DNA of 64,000 bases, from positions 4,600,071 to 4,664,070 of the forward strand of contig NZ_CP031704.1 of the NCBI RefSeq assembly GCF_003428335.1, given 5' to 3'. Shown here one piece after another: positions 7,356-15,899 of this stretch. The stretch comes from Solimonas sp. K1W22B-7 (lineage in GTDB: Bacteria; Pseudomonadota; Gammaproteobacteria; Nevskiales; Nevskiaceae). Under the pieces are notes generated by a model. The model had not been told where the DNA came from, made no database searches, and saw only the letters and a program-made list of their open reading frames with translations. Made by a program: the position numbers and the translations under genes. The stretch's first letter is position 1. Every line of letters begins with the position of its first letter.

Positions 7356-9424
7356 GGCAACGCGCGAGCTGGCTGCTGCTCGCGCATGGACGGATCGCCG
7401 GGACCCTGGTCGCCGCGATCCTCGTCGCCCTGCTCGCCGTCAGCGACCTGCGCCCGGAGCGCACGCTGCGCAACGGCCTGTTCGACTACTACCAGCGCTT
7501 CATGCCGCGCGAGCGCGTCAACGATGGTGTGGTGGTGGTGGCCATCGACGAGCGCAGCCTCGCCGAGCTGGGCCAGTGGCCCTGGCCGCGCACGCAGCTG
7601 GCGCACCTGATCCTGCAGATCGCCACGCAGCGCCCGGCGGCGCTGGGCATCGACGTGCTGTTCGCCGAGCCCGACCGCCTGTCGCCACAGCGCCTTGCCA
7701 GCGGCCTGGGCCTGGACGCCGCCACGCTGCAGCGCCTGCCCGACTCCGATGCGCTTTTGGCGGCGGCGCTGCGCGAACTGCCGGTGGTGCTCGGCGTCGG
7801 CGCCCTGGCCGAGGATTCCGGCGTGCCGCAGGGCGCGCCCTACCGCAGCGCCATCCTGCAGAGCGGCGGCGATGCCGCCGGCCATGTCCCCGCCTATGTC
7901 GCGACCCTGCGCAGCCTGGAAGCCATCGACGCCGCAGCGGCCGGGCACGGCGTGCTCAACCGCGCCGCCGACGAGGGCCTGGTGCGGCGCGTGCCGACCC
8001 TGGTGACCCTGGGCAAGGAACTGACCCCGGGCCTGGCGCTGGAAACCCTGCGCGTGGCCAGCGGCGACCCGATGATCCGCGCGCAACTCGATGCGCACGG
8101 CCTGCGTACGGTAAGCGTCGGCGAGCTGAGCATCCCGACGATGCCCGACGGCAGCTGGCCGCTGCACTACTCCGACTGGAAGCTGCGGCCGCATATCTCT
8201 GCCGTCGACGTGCTCAACGGCAGCATCCCTTCCGACCTGTTCAGCGGCCGCATCGTCATGCTGGGCTATACCGCGCTGGGCCTGCTCGACACCGCCGACA
8301 CCGCGCTGGGGCGCATGCCCGGCATCGAGGTGCACGCCGAGGCCCTGGACAACGCCATCGACGGCCGCCTGCTGCTGCGGCCCTGGTGGATGGAGCGCCT
8401 CGAATGGCTGCTGCTGGCCCTGCTCGCCGCCTTCGGCATCGCCCTGGTGCCGCGCCTGGGGCCGGCGCAGAGCGTCAATCTCTACACGGCACTGGGCATC
8501 GCCGCCCTGGCCGGCTCCGCCGCGGCCTTCCAATGGGCCGGCTGGCTGCTGGACATCGCCAACCCCCTGCTCGGCACCGCCGTGGTGTTCGCCACCCTGT
8601 CGGGTATCGCGTTGGCCGAGACGCAGCTGCAGCGCCGCCGCCTGCGCGAGGACCTGGCCGCGAGCCGCGAGTCGCAGGCACGCCTGGAGGGCGAGCTGGA
8701 TGCCGCGCGCCGCATCCAGATGGGCATGCTGCCGCAACCTTCCGAGGCCCTGGGCCAGGAGCGCCGCGTCGAGATCGCCGCACGCATGCAGCCCGCGCGC
8801 ATGGTGGGCGGCGACCTCTATGACTTCTTCCTGCTGGATGCAACCCGCCTGCTGTTCCTGATCGGCGACGTGTCTGGGAAAGGATTGCCCGCCAGCCTGT
8901 TCATGGCCCTGACCAAGGCACTGACCAAGGGCCTCGCCCTGGGCGGCCAGGACAATCCCGGCGAGTTGCTGGGCGACACCGGCGGCGCCATCGCCGCGGA
9001 CAATCCCGAGCAGCTCTTCGTCACCCTGGTCGCCGGCATGCTGGATCTTGCCAGCGGCGAGTTGCGCTGGTGCAGCGCCGGTCACGACCCACCCTATCTT
9101 CTGCGCGCCGGCGAAGCCCCGCGCCGCCTCGAAGGCCAGGGTGGCCCGCCGCTCTGCGTGATCGACGGGTTCCGCTACCCGGTGGAGACGCTGCAGCTGC
9201 GGAAGGGCGACTTGCTGTGCATGGTCACGGATGGCGTGACCGAGGCACATGACGCGAAAGGTGAGCTGTATGGCTCGGGGCGGCTGCTGGCGGCGCTGGG
9301 CAAGACGGGTTCACAGCCGCTGGAGGAAGTCGCGCAGAGTTTGGAGCAGGATGTGGCGGCTTTCGTTGGAGGGGCGGAGGCCGCGGACGATGCGGCGCTG
9401 TTGTTGCTGAGGTGGCACGGCTAG
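7352..9424 (+). CDS. CHASE2 sensor with SpoIIE-type PP2C phosphatase
   Basis: A 690-residue membrane sensor. After one N-terminal membrane helix (about 13-30), an extracytoplasmic CHASE2 domain (about 35-330) contains VVVVAIDERSLAELGQWPWPR and GIDVLFAEPD. Three further helices (about 345-430) lead to a short coiled coil and a SpoIIE-like phosphatase (about 455-690). Metal-binding aspartates are in GGDLYDFF (about 486-493), GDVSGKGLP, DGVTEA and ADDAALL. It should dephosphorylate the STAS protein encoded two genes upstream in response to an envelope signal. The GTG start overlaps the previous stop. CHASE2 is more often fused to cyclases; the phosphatase version fits this partner-switching operon. 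Confidence 0.9.
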   Translation: MRQRASWLLLAHGRIAGTLVAAILVALLAVSDLRPERTLRNGLFDYYQRFMPRERVNDGVVVVAIDERSLAELGQWPWPRTQLAHLILQIATQRPAALGIDVLFAEPDRLSPQRLASGLGLDAATLQRLPDSDALLAAALRELPVVLGVGALAEDSGVPQGAPYRSAILQSGGDAAGHVPAYVATLRSLEAIDAAAAGHGVLNRAADEGLVRRVPTLVTLGKELTPGLALETLRVASGDPMIRAQLDAHGLRTVSVGELSIPTMPDGSWPLHYSDWKLRPHISAVDVLNGSIPSDLFSGRIVMLGYTALGLLDTADTALGRMPGIEVHAEALDNAIDGRLLLRPWWMERLEWLLLALLAAFGIALVPRLGPAQSVNLYTALGIAALAGSAAAFQWAGWLLDIANPLLGTAVVFATLSGIALAETQLQRRRLREDLAASRESQARLEGELDAARRIQMGMLPQPSEALGQERRVEIAARMQPARMVGGDLYDFFLLDATRLLFLIGDVSGKGLPASLFMALTKALTKGLALGGQDNPGELLGDTGGAIAADNPEQLFVTLVAGMLDLASGELRWCSAGHDPPYLLRAGEAPRRLEGQGGPPLCVIDGFRYPVETLQLRKGDLLCMVTDGVTEAHDAKGELYGSGRLLAALGKTGSQPLEEVAQSLEQDVAAFVGGAEAADDAALLLLRWHG

Positions 9425-9484
9425 ACTGGCGGCGGCGCCGGACTCATACCCACGGCGCGGGCGGCAGTGGCACGGGGAGGAATC

Positions 9485-10795
9485 ATGGATGGATTTCTGA
9501 GACGACTGGCTGCGCGCTGGAGCCTGGTACTGCTCTCACTCGGCGCGCTGGCACCGACGGCTGCCGGGGCCGCCGCCGGCGATCCGCTCGGTCCGGAATT
9601 CACGCTCGGCGGAACCGGAACGTACTTCGAGTGGTTGCGCGCGATGCGCTGGAGCGACGACGGGCAGCTGCTTGCCGTCGTCACGCCGCACGGCGGAGAC
9701 CCGACCGAACTGCGGCGGATCGGCGCGGACGGGCAAGACCTGTTCACGAAAATCGTCGACAGCGGCTGCGAATACGCCCTGGATGGTGCCGGCGGCGTGG
9801 TGCGAACGACGGTAGTCCAGGATGGGCAGGGCATCGCGCCCCTGGCACAGGTCTATTGGCCGGACGGCAACAGCCGCGCCGGCCCGTTCCGGATGGACAG
9901 CTTCCCGCTCAAGGCCTTCGGCGCGCTCTGTCCGTCGGTGGCCGTCAACGCACGCGGCGACTTCGTGCTCGGCTGGGGCAAGTACTCGGACCTCACGCTC
10001 GATCATGTCGTGGCGCCCTTGCTCGATCAGGTGATGGCGGGCCCGGTCGGCGGCCTGGTGCAGGACCTGAACCTCACCCCGCTGCTCGCCCTGCTGTGCT
10101 GCCGCACGCCACTGAACCTGGGGCCTTCGGCCGTGTATGCACGGCCGTACTCGCCGGACGGCGTGCCGCTGCGCGAACCGCGCCAACTCGCCTTCAGCCC
10201 CGATCTTGCCTCCCCCATGCAGGCCGATGGCCGGGTCATCGGCGGGGTGCCGGCCATGAACCGCTCTGGTGAGTTCATCGCCAACTGGTCCACCAACCAG
10301 GGCGAGCTCACCACGAGCACGCGCTTCCAGCGCTTCTCGCCGAGCGGCACCGGCAGCGGCCTGTCGAAAACCGTCTACTCGCAGAAAAGAGCCATTCTCT
10401 GGCCCATGGCCCTCGGCGACGACGGCAGGGTGTACGCGTTCGCCGACCGCTATGTCCCGCAGTTCGTGGCCTACGACCGCTCCAACCGGCCGCTCGGCGA
10501 CGCGGTAACGCTGGATGACAGCGGCTTGCCGGGGGAGATCAACGGCGTCAGCCTGGCCGTCGATCCGCAGGGCGAGGTGCTGGTCGCCTGGATCAAGCGC
10601 TACTTCGGGCAGACCACTCTCCTCGCACGGCGCTTCAGCCGCGAGGGCATGCCACGGGCTCCGAGTTTCGTGGTCAGCGACTACATCGTCTACGGCGACC
10701 GCCCCGCGGTGGTTTCGGTATCCGCCACCGGTGTGTTCGCCGTGGGCTGGAGCAGCGGCGCCGGCGCGCGGGTGCGCCTTTACCAGGGGCGGTAG
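9485..10795 (+). CDS. Exported protein, possible beta-propeller, function unknown
   Basis: A 436-residue protein with a signal sequence (MDGFLRRLAARWSL, then a hydrophobic run ending AAGAAA). Repeated blocks of the form RWSDDGQLLAVV, VAVNARGDFVLGWGKY, AVDPQGEVLVAWIKR and SVSATGVFAVGWSSG suggest a propeller of WD-like or FG-GAP-like blades, probably secreted or periplasmic. I do not recognise a family. The ATG at 9485 is chosen because GGGGAGGA (9474-9481) lies just upstream, rather than the in-frame GTG at 9467. It lies 60 bases after the CHASE2 phosphatase on the same strand and could share its transcript. Confidence 0.65.
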   Translation: MDGFLRRLAARWSLVLLSLGALAPTAAGAAAGDPLGPEFTLGGTGTYFEWLRAMRWSDDGQLLAVVTPHGGDPTELRRIGADGQDLFTKIVDSGCEYALDGAGGVVRTTVVQDGQGIAPLAQVYWPDGNSRAGPFRMDSFPLKAFGALCPSVAVNARGDFVLGWGKYSDLTLDHVVAPLLDQVMAGPVGGLVQDLNLTPLLALLCCRTPLNLGPSAVYARPYSPDGVPLREPRQLAFSPDLASPMQADGRVIGGVPAMNRSGEFIANWSTNQGELTTSTRFQRFSPSGTGSGLSKTVYSQKRAILWPMALGDDGRVYAFADRYVPQFVAYDRSNRPLGDAVTLDDSGLPGEINGVSLAVDPQGEVLVAWIKRYFGQTTLLARRFSREGMPRAPSFVVSDYIVYGDRPAVVSVSATGVFAVGWSSGAGARVRLYQGR

Positions 10796-10826
10796 CCTGT
10801 AAGGGTGAGCACCAGCAGTAGGCGCC

Positions 10827-11222
10827 TTAGGCGAAGCACAGGCCCAGCAAGGCCACCACCAGCCACAGACAACCCAGCACTTCCGCCAGGTAAGTCAACC
10901 CAGCCGCGGCACGCCGCAGATTGAAAGCCGAAGTCAGCATGCTCGCCGCGTGCATCAACCGCGAAACGGTGAAGGCCAGAACCAAGGCCCCGAGCACCGT
11001 CGCCGAGGCACTGGCGAACTCCAGCGCCAGCACCACCAAGCCAAACACCGTCACATGCTCCACGGCGTTGCCATGCGCGCGGATGGCGGCCTTCATCTCG
11101 AGCTTGCCGCCGTCGCCGTTGGAAATACGATGCCTGATGCGGTTGCGCGAGACGTTCAGCGCCAGCAGGGTGACGATGAGGGCGTTGAGAGCGACGTAGA
11201 GGATGAACCAGTAGTGGGTCAT
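10827..11222 (-). CDS. MAPEG family membrane protein
   Basis: A 131-residue protein with four predicted membrane helices (about 5-24, 54-74, 78-98 and 110-130). It has the MAPEG signature RAHGNAVEHV after helix 1, like bacterial microsomal glutathione transferase relatives. The family includes glutathione S-transferase/peroxidase-type enzymes and proteins of unknown role. It ends only 31 bases from the convergent gene at 10795. Upstream, on the same strand, lie the OmpA and FecR genes, but a hairpin repeat at 11253 separates them, so it may be its own unit. Confidence 0.85.
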   Translation of the reverse strand: MTHYWFILYVALNALIVTLLALNVSRNRIRHRISNGDGGKLEMKAAIRAHGNAVEHVTVFGLVVLALEFASASATVLGALVLAFTVSRLMHAASMLTSAFNLRRAAAGLTYLAEVLGCLWLVVALLGLCFA

Positions 11223-11252
11223 GGGAAGTCTTGTGCGTTGCCTGGGTCCGGG

Positions 11253-11283
11253 CGTTCACCCTTCGACAAGCTCAGGGCGAACG
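11253..11283. repeat. Hairpin repeat, GTTCACCCTTCGACAAGC type
   Basis: Ten-base arms CGTTCACCCT and AGGGCGAACG with one mismatch flank an 11-base loop. It lies between the ends of the OmpA-lipoprotein gene and the MAPEG gene, both on the minus strand. It resembles a dispersed intergenic repeat common in gammaproteobacteria and may slow or end transcription. Confidence 0.6.
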
Positions 11284-11303
11284 GAGAATCTTGCTTTCAT
11301 CCT

Positions 11304-11876
11304 TCAGCGGACGTTGATCTCGACGCGCCGGTTCCTGGCCTCGCTGACTTCATCGGCGGTAGTCACCAGCGGCTCGCGCTCGCCGCGGCCGGCGTAGCGC
11401 AGGCGCGATTCGTCGAAGCCCAGGGCGATGAGCTGGTCGCGGATGGCTTTCGCGCGCTGCAGCGAGAGCAAGTCGTTATAGGTCTGGCTACCCATGCGGT
11501 CGGTGTGGCCGATGACCACCAGCTCGGCGGCGGGACGGGCGGAGATTTCCGCCAGGATCGCGGGCGCTTGCTTCGCGGAGTCGGCGGTGAGGTCGTCGGA
11601 GTCGTCGAGGAAGTAGAGGATGTAGGACAAGGGCCGCGGCGGCAGGCCGTCGAGCTGGGCGCGGTACTGCTCACGCAGCTTTTCGGCTTCGCCGGGTTTC
11701 GCCTCCAGCGACAGGCTGCCGATCTCGGCCGTGCCGTAGGCGCTGTCGAGCAGGGCCTGGTCGCTGCCGCGGCTGACCAGGATCTTGCCGACCTTGCCCT
11801 GGGCGTCCGGCAGCAGGATGACGCGCTCGCTGGCGCAGCCGGCGAGCAGCAGCGACAGCAGGAGCAGGGCGCGCAT
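11304..11876 (-). CDS. OmpA-family lipoprotein
   Basis: A 190-residue lipoprotein: a short leader with lipobox LLAGC places the mature cysteine near residue 14. The C-terminal OmpA domain (about 85-190) has the peptidoglycan-binding signatures VIGHTDRMGSQTYNDLLSLQRAKAIRD and the closing ARNRRVEINV, with the conserved Asp and Arg for diaminopimelate binding. It should tether the outer membrane to peptidoglycan. A GTG three bases upstream (11879) is an alternative start. The FecR gene ends at this start, so the two are translationally coupled and probably work together at the envelope. Confidence 0.87.
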   Translation of the reverse strand: MRALLLLSLLLAGCASERVILLPDAQGKVGKILVSRGSDQALLDSAYGTAEIGSLSLEAKPGEAEKLREQYRAQLDGLPPRPLSYILYFLDDSDDLTADSAKQAPAILAEISARPAAELVVIGHTDRMGSQTYNDLLSLQRAKAIRDQLIALGFDESRLRYAGRGEREPLVTTADEVSEARNRRVEINVR

Positions 11877-12313
11877 CACTCGGCTTCCACGATGAACTCG
11901 GTGCCGCGCACGCCCAGCACCGAGGAGGGCGTGCGAACCTTCATGGCGTCCTGCTGGTGCTTGGCGATCTTGCCGGAGACCACGGCGAGGCGACCCTTCC
12001 TGAGGGTGGACTCGAAGGCGCCGTCATGCGTGGTGCTGTTGAACTGGAAGCGGTCGATCACGAACTTCGCCGAGGGGCCCAGCGACATCAGGGTGTTGTC
12101 GTCGAAGGTGATGCCGGCGGCACCGTCACGGCCGGTGAGCACGGTATCGGCGGCGTAGAGCGGCATGCCGACGCTGGCGGGCAGCTGCTGCTCGCCGCGC
12201 TGCACCTTCACCTCGCCCTCGACGCGCTTGAACATGCCAGCGGACTGCGGCGCGGCGGCGGCCAGCAGCGGCAGCGCAAGGCTGGCCGCGACGATCAATT
12301 TGCGAATGCCCAT
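11876..12313 (-). CDS. FecR-domain exported protein
   Basis: A 145-residue protein with a signal sequence (KLIVAASLALPLLAAAAPQSA) and a FecR domain over most of its length: FKRVEGEVKVQRGEQQLPASVGMPLYAADTVLT, then ITFDDNTLMSLGPSAKFVIDRF and the ending VRTPSSVLGVRGTEFIVE. In this short stand-alone form the domain is periplasmic and lacks the anti-sigma N-terminus of iron-transport FecR. Similar FecR plus OmpA pairs occur beside CHASE2 signalling proteins. It overlaps the OmpA gene and is divergent from the RsbW-like gene with a 78-bp gap. Confidence 0.85.
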   Translation of the reverse strand: MGIRKLIVAASLALPLLAAAAPQSAGMFKRVEGEVKVQRGEQQLPASVGMPLYAADTVLTGRDGAAGITFDDNTLMSLGPSAKFVIDRFQFNSTTHDGAFESTLRKGRLAVVSGKIAKHQQDAMKVRTPSSVLGVRGTEFIVEAE

Positions 12314-12391
12314 TGGTTTCCCCTTCCCTGCTGGCCTGTGCGGCGGCCAGGGCCAATAATAGACCCGGTTCTCCCGATCCGACAGGAGCCG

Positions 12392-12802
12392 ATGGCCGAG
12401 ATCAAGCGGAGGTTTCCGGCACAGGAACAGGCGCTGGCCAGCGCCCTGGACTTTGCCGAGTCCTGCGGCCGCGATCTGCGGCTGCCGGGGGAACTGTCGC
12501 TGAAATTGCGCCTGATCGTGGAGGAACTGTTCACGAATTCCCTGCGCCACTGCCCGCCCGGCAGCCCGGTGGATCTGGTGCTGGCCTGCGGCGATCAGGG
12601 CCTGCGCCTGGACTACCGGGACAGCGGCCCGGAATACGATCCCTTCGCGCGCCTGGACCACGGCCAGCTGGACCAGCCGGTACCGGACCGGCCGGTGGGC
12701 CGGCTGGGGCTGGTGCTGATCGACGGAATGGCCGAGGCCGTGGGCTATGAGCGGCGCGAGGGGCGCAATTGCGTGTGGGTGGAGCTGGCGCGGGGTGGCT
12801 GA
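12392..12802 (+). CDS. RsbW-like anti-sigma factor kinase (HATPase_c_2)
   Basis: A 136-residue GHKL ATPase domain protein. The N box is IVEELFTNSLRHC (Glu and Asn for Mg-ATP), the G1-like box is YRDSGPEYDP, and GRLGLVLIDGMA is the G2-like segment. Such proteins phosphorylate STAS antagonists and usually hold a sigma factor or another output protein. No sigma factor is adjacent. The STAS gene at 6031 and the SpoIIE phosphatase at 7352 are obvious partners. The ATG at 12392 has CAGGAG 4 bases upstream. A bidirectional hairpin repeat follows the stop. Confidence 0.85.
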   Translation: MAEIKRRFPAQEQALASALDFAESCGRDLRLPGELSLKLRLIVEELFTNSLRHCPPGSPVDLVLACGDQGLRLDYRDSGPEYDPFARLDHGQLDQPVPDRPVGRLGLVLIDGMAEAVGYERREGRNCVWVELARGG

Positions 12803-12816
12803 AGCTGCGAACACCC

Positions 12817-12888
12817 GTAGGAGCGGCTGTCAGCCGCGATGGCCGGCCATCATGATCACCGGCGCTCGCGGCTGACAGCCGCTCCTAC
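12817..12888. repeat. Long inverted repeat, TAGGAGCGGCTG type
   Basis: Perfect 23-bp arms (12817-12839 and 12866-12888, beginning GTAGGAGCGGCTGTCAGCC) flank a 26-base spacer. It lies between the convergent RsbW-like and YheT genes and is of the same GGAGCG family as the repeats at 1603, 20569 and 45178. A bidirectional terminator role is inferred. Confidence 0.8.
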
Positions 12889-12902
12889 AAAAGCCCATGG
12901 GC

Positions 12903-13898
12903 TCAGGCCTGCCCCAGCCAGTCCGCAATCCGCGCTTCCAGCCAGTACTCCATGCGCCCGCCTGCGCCCGCGGCGATGAAGCCGACGTGGCCGCCGGTAT
13001 GCGCCAGCTCCAGCGTCACCTGCGGCGCCAGCTGGCTTTCGCGCGGCACGATGTCGGGCGTCATGAAGGGATCATCCAGTGAATTGACCACCAGGGTCTG
13101 GCGGCGGATCAGGCCCAGGTACTGCCCACAGGACGCGCGCTGGTAGTAGTCCTGCGCGTCGCGGTAGCCGTTGAGCGGCGCGGTGTAGAACTCGTCGAAC
13201 TCGAAGAAGTCCTTGGCACGCAGCGTCGCCGGCAGGTTGACACCCGGCGGCACCGGCACCTTCCGGTGCTTGAGCCGCAGCATGGTCTTGAGGTCGCCCA
13301 GCATGCGCTGCTGGTAGATGCGCGAGAAGCCGCGGCGCAGGCGGTCGGCGCATTCGTGCAGGCGGAAAGGCACGCTGGCGGCGACGGCGCGCTCCGGCAA
13401 TGCGGCATCACCCTCCTCGCTCATGGCCTTGAGCAGCACGTTGCCGCCCAGCGACCAGCCCACCGACACCATCTTCACCTGCTCGCGCGCATGCAGCTGC
13501 TGCCACAGCCAGCGCAGGTCGGCGGTGTCGCCGTGGTTGTAGAGGCGATGCGTGCGGTTGGGCTCGCCGGCACCGCGCAGCAGCAGGATCGCGATGCGCC
13601 AGCCCTGCAGCGTCAGGCGCTGCGTCAGGCCGCGCAGGTACTTGGACTGGAAGCCGCCGGTGAGGCCGTGGATCAGCACCGCGATGGGTGCGCCGGCGTT
13701 CTGCTCGCCGCTCCAGCCGACGTCGATGAAGTCGCCGTCGGGCGTCTCCATGCGCTCGACGCGCAGCGGGATTTCCGGCGGGCTGCGCAGCAGGAAGGGC
13801 CCCAGGGTCTGCAGGTGCGGGTTGCGCAGCAGCGGATGGGGACGGAACTGGCTATGGATGACGCGGCCGTGGGGGGCGGCGGACACATCATTGGACAT
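12903..13898 (-). CDS. YheT-family alpha/beta hydrolase
   Basis: A 331-residue hydrolase of the YheT/ABHD1-3 group. The family start FRPHPLLRNPHLQTL is present. HGLTGG is the oxyanion loop, the nucleophile elbow is GWSLGGN, the acid is in NSLDDPF and the histidine in HTGGHVGF. LRGAGEPNRTHRLYNHGDTADLRW is a family hallmark. The bacterial substrate is not established. Its ATG overlaps the dusB stop by one base (TGATG), so translation is coupled; the pairing is organisational rather than functional as far as can be told. Confidence 0.88.
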   Translation of the reverse strand: MSNDVSAAPHGRVIHSQFRPHPLLRNPHLQTLGPFLLRSPPEIPLRVERMETPDGDFIDVGWSGEQNAGAPIAVLIHGLTGGFQSKYLRGLTQRLTLQGWRIAILLLRGAGEPNRTHRLYNHGDTADLRWLWQQLHAREQVKMVSVGWSLGGNVLLKAMSEEGDAALPERAVAASVPFRLHECADRLRRGFSRIYQQRMLGDLKTMLRLKHRKVPVPPGVNLPATLRAKDFFEFDEFYTAPLNGYRDAQDYYQRASCGQYLGLIRRQTLVVNSLDDPFMTPDIVPRESQLAPQVTLELAHTGGHVGFIAAGAGGRMEYWLEARIADWLGQA

Positions 13899-14896
13899 CA
13901 GGCGACCTCGGACAATGCCGGCTGGCTCAGGAATTCGTCGACGCAGCGGCGCTGCTCATCGACGTCGAGAATGCGGTTGACGGCCTGCCAGAACGCCGCC
14001 GCACCCGGCTCGGCCTGGCAGTACCACTGGATATGCTTGCGCGCCACGCGCACGCCGCGGCCTTCGCCGTAGAAATTGTAGAGCGCATCGAGATGTTCCA
14101 GCAGCCAGTGGCGCTGCTCGAAGCGCGTCGCCGGCGGCAGCTTTTCTCCCTTGGCGAGATAGTGGGCGATCTCGCGGAAGATCCAGGGCCGGCCCTGCGC
14201 GGCGCGGCCGACCATCACGGCGTCGCAGCCGGTATGGTCGAGCACGAACTTCGCCTTCTCCGGCGAGTCGATGTCACCGTTGGCGATCACCGGGATGCGC
14301 AGCGCCTGCTTGATCGCGGCGAGGGTGTCGTACTCGGCATGACCCTCGTACTGGTCCTCGCGCGTGCGGCCATGCACCACCAGCGACTGGATGCCGCTGT
14401 CCTCGGCAATGCGCGCGATGACCGGGCCGTTGCGGTGCGCGCGCGCCCAGCCGGTGCGGATCTTCAGCGTCACCGGCACGTTCACCGCAGCGACTACGGC
14501 GGCGCAGATGCGCGCCACCAGCATCTCGTCGCGCATCAGCGCCGAGCCGGAGTCGACCTTGCAGACCTTCTTGGCCGGGCAGCCCATGTTGATGTCGATG
14601 ATCTGTGCGCCGTGGCCAACGTTGACGCGCGCGGCCTCGGCCATCTGCTGCGGGTCGTAGCCGGCGATCTGCACGGTGATGGGCCCCGGCTCGCCGGCAT
14701 GGTCGCGGCGCAGGCGCGACTTCTCGGTATGCCAGAGGCTGGCGTCGGAGGTGGTCATCTCGGACACGGCCAAGCCCGCGCCGAGCCGCTTGCACAGCTG
14801 GCGGAAGGGGCGGTCGGTGACGCCGGCCATGGGCGCGAGCACCACGGGCGGGTCGATCCGGTAACCGCCGATCTGGAGGAACCTGGGATTATCCAC
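13898..14896 (-). CDS. dusB: tRNA-dihydrouridine synthase B
   Basis: A 332-residue FMN-dependent enzyme that reduces uridine to dihydrouridine in the tRNA D-loop. The TIM-barrel signatures are VVLAPMAGVTDRPFRQLC at the start, the catalytic-cysteine motif DINMGCPAKKVCK, the substrate segment TLKIRTGW and VHGRTREDQYEG, and the phosphate-binding IANGDIDSPEKA and MVGRAAQGRPWIF. These fit DusB rather than DusA or DusC. The start is GTG at 14896. In many gammaproteobacteria dusB precedes fis; here it is followed instead by the overlapping YheT gene, and no fis is seen. Confidence 0.93.
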   Translation of the reverse strand: MDNPRFLQIGGYRIDPPVVLAPMAGVTDRPFRQLCKRLGAGLAVSEMTTSDASLWHTEKSRLRRDHAGEPGPITVQIAGYDPQQMAEAARVNVGHGAQIIDINMGCPAKKVCKVDSGSALMRDEMLVARICAAVVAAVNVPVTLKIRTGWARAHRNGPVIARIAEDSGIQSLVVHGRTREDQYEGHAEYDTLAAIKQALRIPVIANGDIDSPEKAKFVLDHTGCDAVMVGRAAQGRPWIFREIAHYLAKGEKLPPATRFEQRHWLLEHLDALYNFYGEGRGVRVARKHIQWYCQAEPGAAAFWQAVNRILDVDEQRRCVDEFLSQPALSEVA

Positions 14897-15048
14897 GGCC
14901 CTATTGTAGCCGCTGGCATTTCCGGCTCGGGACTTCCCCTGGAATCAAGGACCTGCGGTTGCCGCCCGGGCCGGATTCCGCAAACCGGGCGGGGACCGCC
15001 ATGGCGCCAGCGTGTACGATCTGCGCAACCCGAAACGACCCCGCTGCC

Positions 15049-15762
15049 ATGGCCCGCCAAGACTCCGCCGACGTCCCCTCGCCCTCCCTGTTCCTGCTGC
15101 TGTCCGAACTGCGTGTCGGCGCCGAGATGGCACAGTACTTCCTGCGCGGCCTGGGCGAACGCCGCCTGCCGCGCGGCCATGGCGAGCCGGTGATGGTGAT
15201 CCCCGGCTTCGGCGCCAGCGACGCCAATACCGCCGCCCTGCGCACCGCGCTCACCCGCCTGGGCTACGAAGCCGTGGGCTGGGGCTGCGGCCGCAACATG
15301 GGCATGCGCGCGCAGGTCCGCGACCGCCTGTCCCAGAGCCTGCGCTCGCTGCACCAGGAGCGCGGCCGGAAAGTGACGCTGATCGGCTGGAGCCTGGGCG
15401 GGGTGTTCGCGCGCGAGATGGCGCGCCACCAGCCGCAACTCGTGCGCCGCGTCTTCACCCTGGGCAGCCCCTTCAACGGCCACCCCAACGCCAACAACCT
15501 GGTGAAGCTGTTCGCGCTGCTGAACCCGAAAATGCGCGGCGCGCCGGACATGGACGGCTTCCGCCGCCGCATTCCCGCCCCGCCGGTGCCCTGCACCGCG
15601 ATCCATACCAAGAGCGACGGCATCGTCGCCTGGCAGTGCTCGGTGGAAACCGAAGGCGCGCAGATCGAGAACGTGGAAGTGCGCGGCAGCCACTTCGGGC
15701 TGCCGCTGAACCCGCAGGTGCTGAAGGTGATCGCGGAGCGGATGGCCAAGGATGCGGGCTGA
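15049..15762 (+). CDS. Alpha/beta hydrolase (lipase-like)
   Basis: A 237-residue hydrolase. The nucleophile elbow is IGWSLGGVFARE, the acid is probably in HTKSDGIVAW, and the histidine in GSHFGLPLNP. MVIPGFGASDANTAALR is the segment near the oxyanion hole, and GWGCGRNMGMRAQ is conserved in this uncharacterised lipase-like group. No signal sequence is visible, so it is probably cytoplasmic or membrane-associated. The ATG at 15049 is preferred; an ATG at 15001 would add an unusual Cys-rich tail-piece. It is divergent from dusB with 152 bases between them. Confidence 0.78.
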   Translation: MARQDSADVPSPSLFLLLSELRVGAEMAQYFLRGLGERRLPRGHGEPVMVIPGFGASDANTAALRTALTRLGYEAVGWGCGRNMGMRAQVRDRLSQSLRSLHQERGRKVTLIGWSLGGVFAREMARHQPQLVRRVFTLGSPFNGHPNANNLVKLFALLNPKMRGAPDMDGFRRRIPAPPVPCTAIHTKSDGIVAWQCSVETEGAQIENVEVRGSHFGLPLNPQVLKVIAERMAKDAG

Positions 15763-15765
15763 ACC

Positions 15766-15893
15766 GTAGCCTGGCTTCGCGCAGCGAAGCCGGCGAGGGG
15801 ATGGACCCCCGAGGTTAGGGCAACGCACGGAGCAGTTGCCGGGATGACGCTGGCAAGTGCGCCCCCCGGCTTGCCTTCGGCAAACCAGGCTAC
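15766..15893. repeat. Composite intergenic repeat (GTAGCCTGG ... CCAGGCTAC)
   Basis: Outer arms GTAGCCTGG (15766-15774) and CCAGGCTAC (15885-15893) enclose smaller hairpins. The inner block at about 15794-15840 (with GAGGTTAGGGCAACGCA and GGAGCAGTTGCC) recurs at 29692-29738. It fills the gap between two convergent genes. Such palindromic elements are typical dispersed repeats; transcription ending at it is inferred. Confidence 0.65.
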
Positions 15894-15899
15894 AGGGAG

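Noticed and set aside
10796-10826. A short CGCCT/AGGCG hairpin shared with 52750
   Set aside because: It is only 5 bp with a very small loop and overlaps a stop codon; likely chance.
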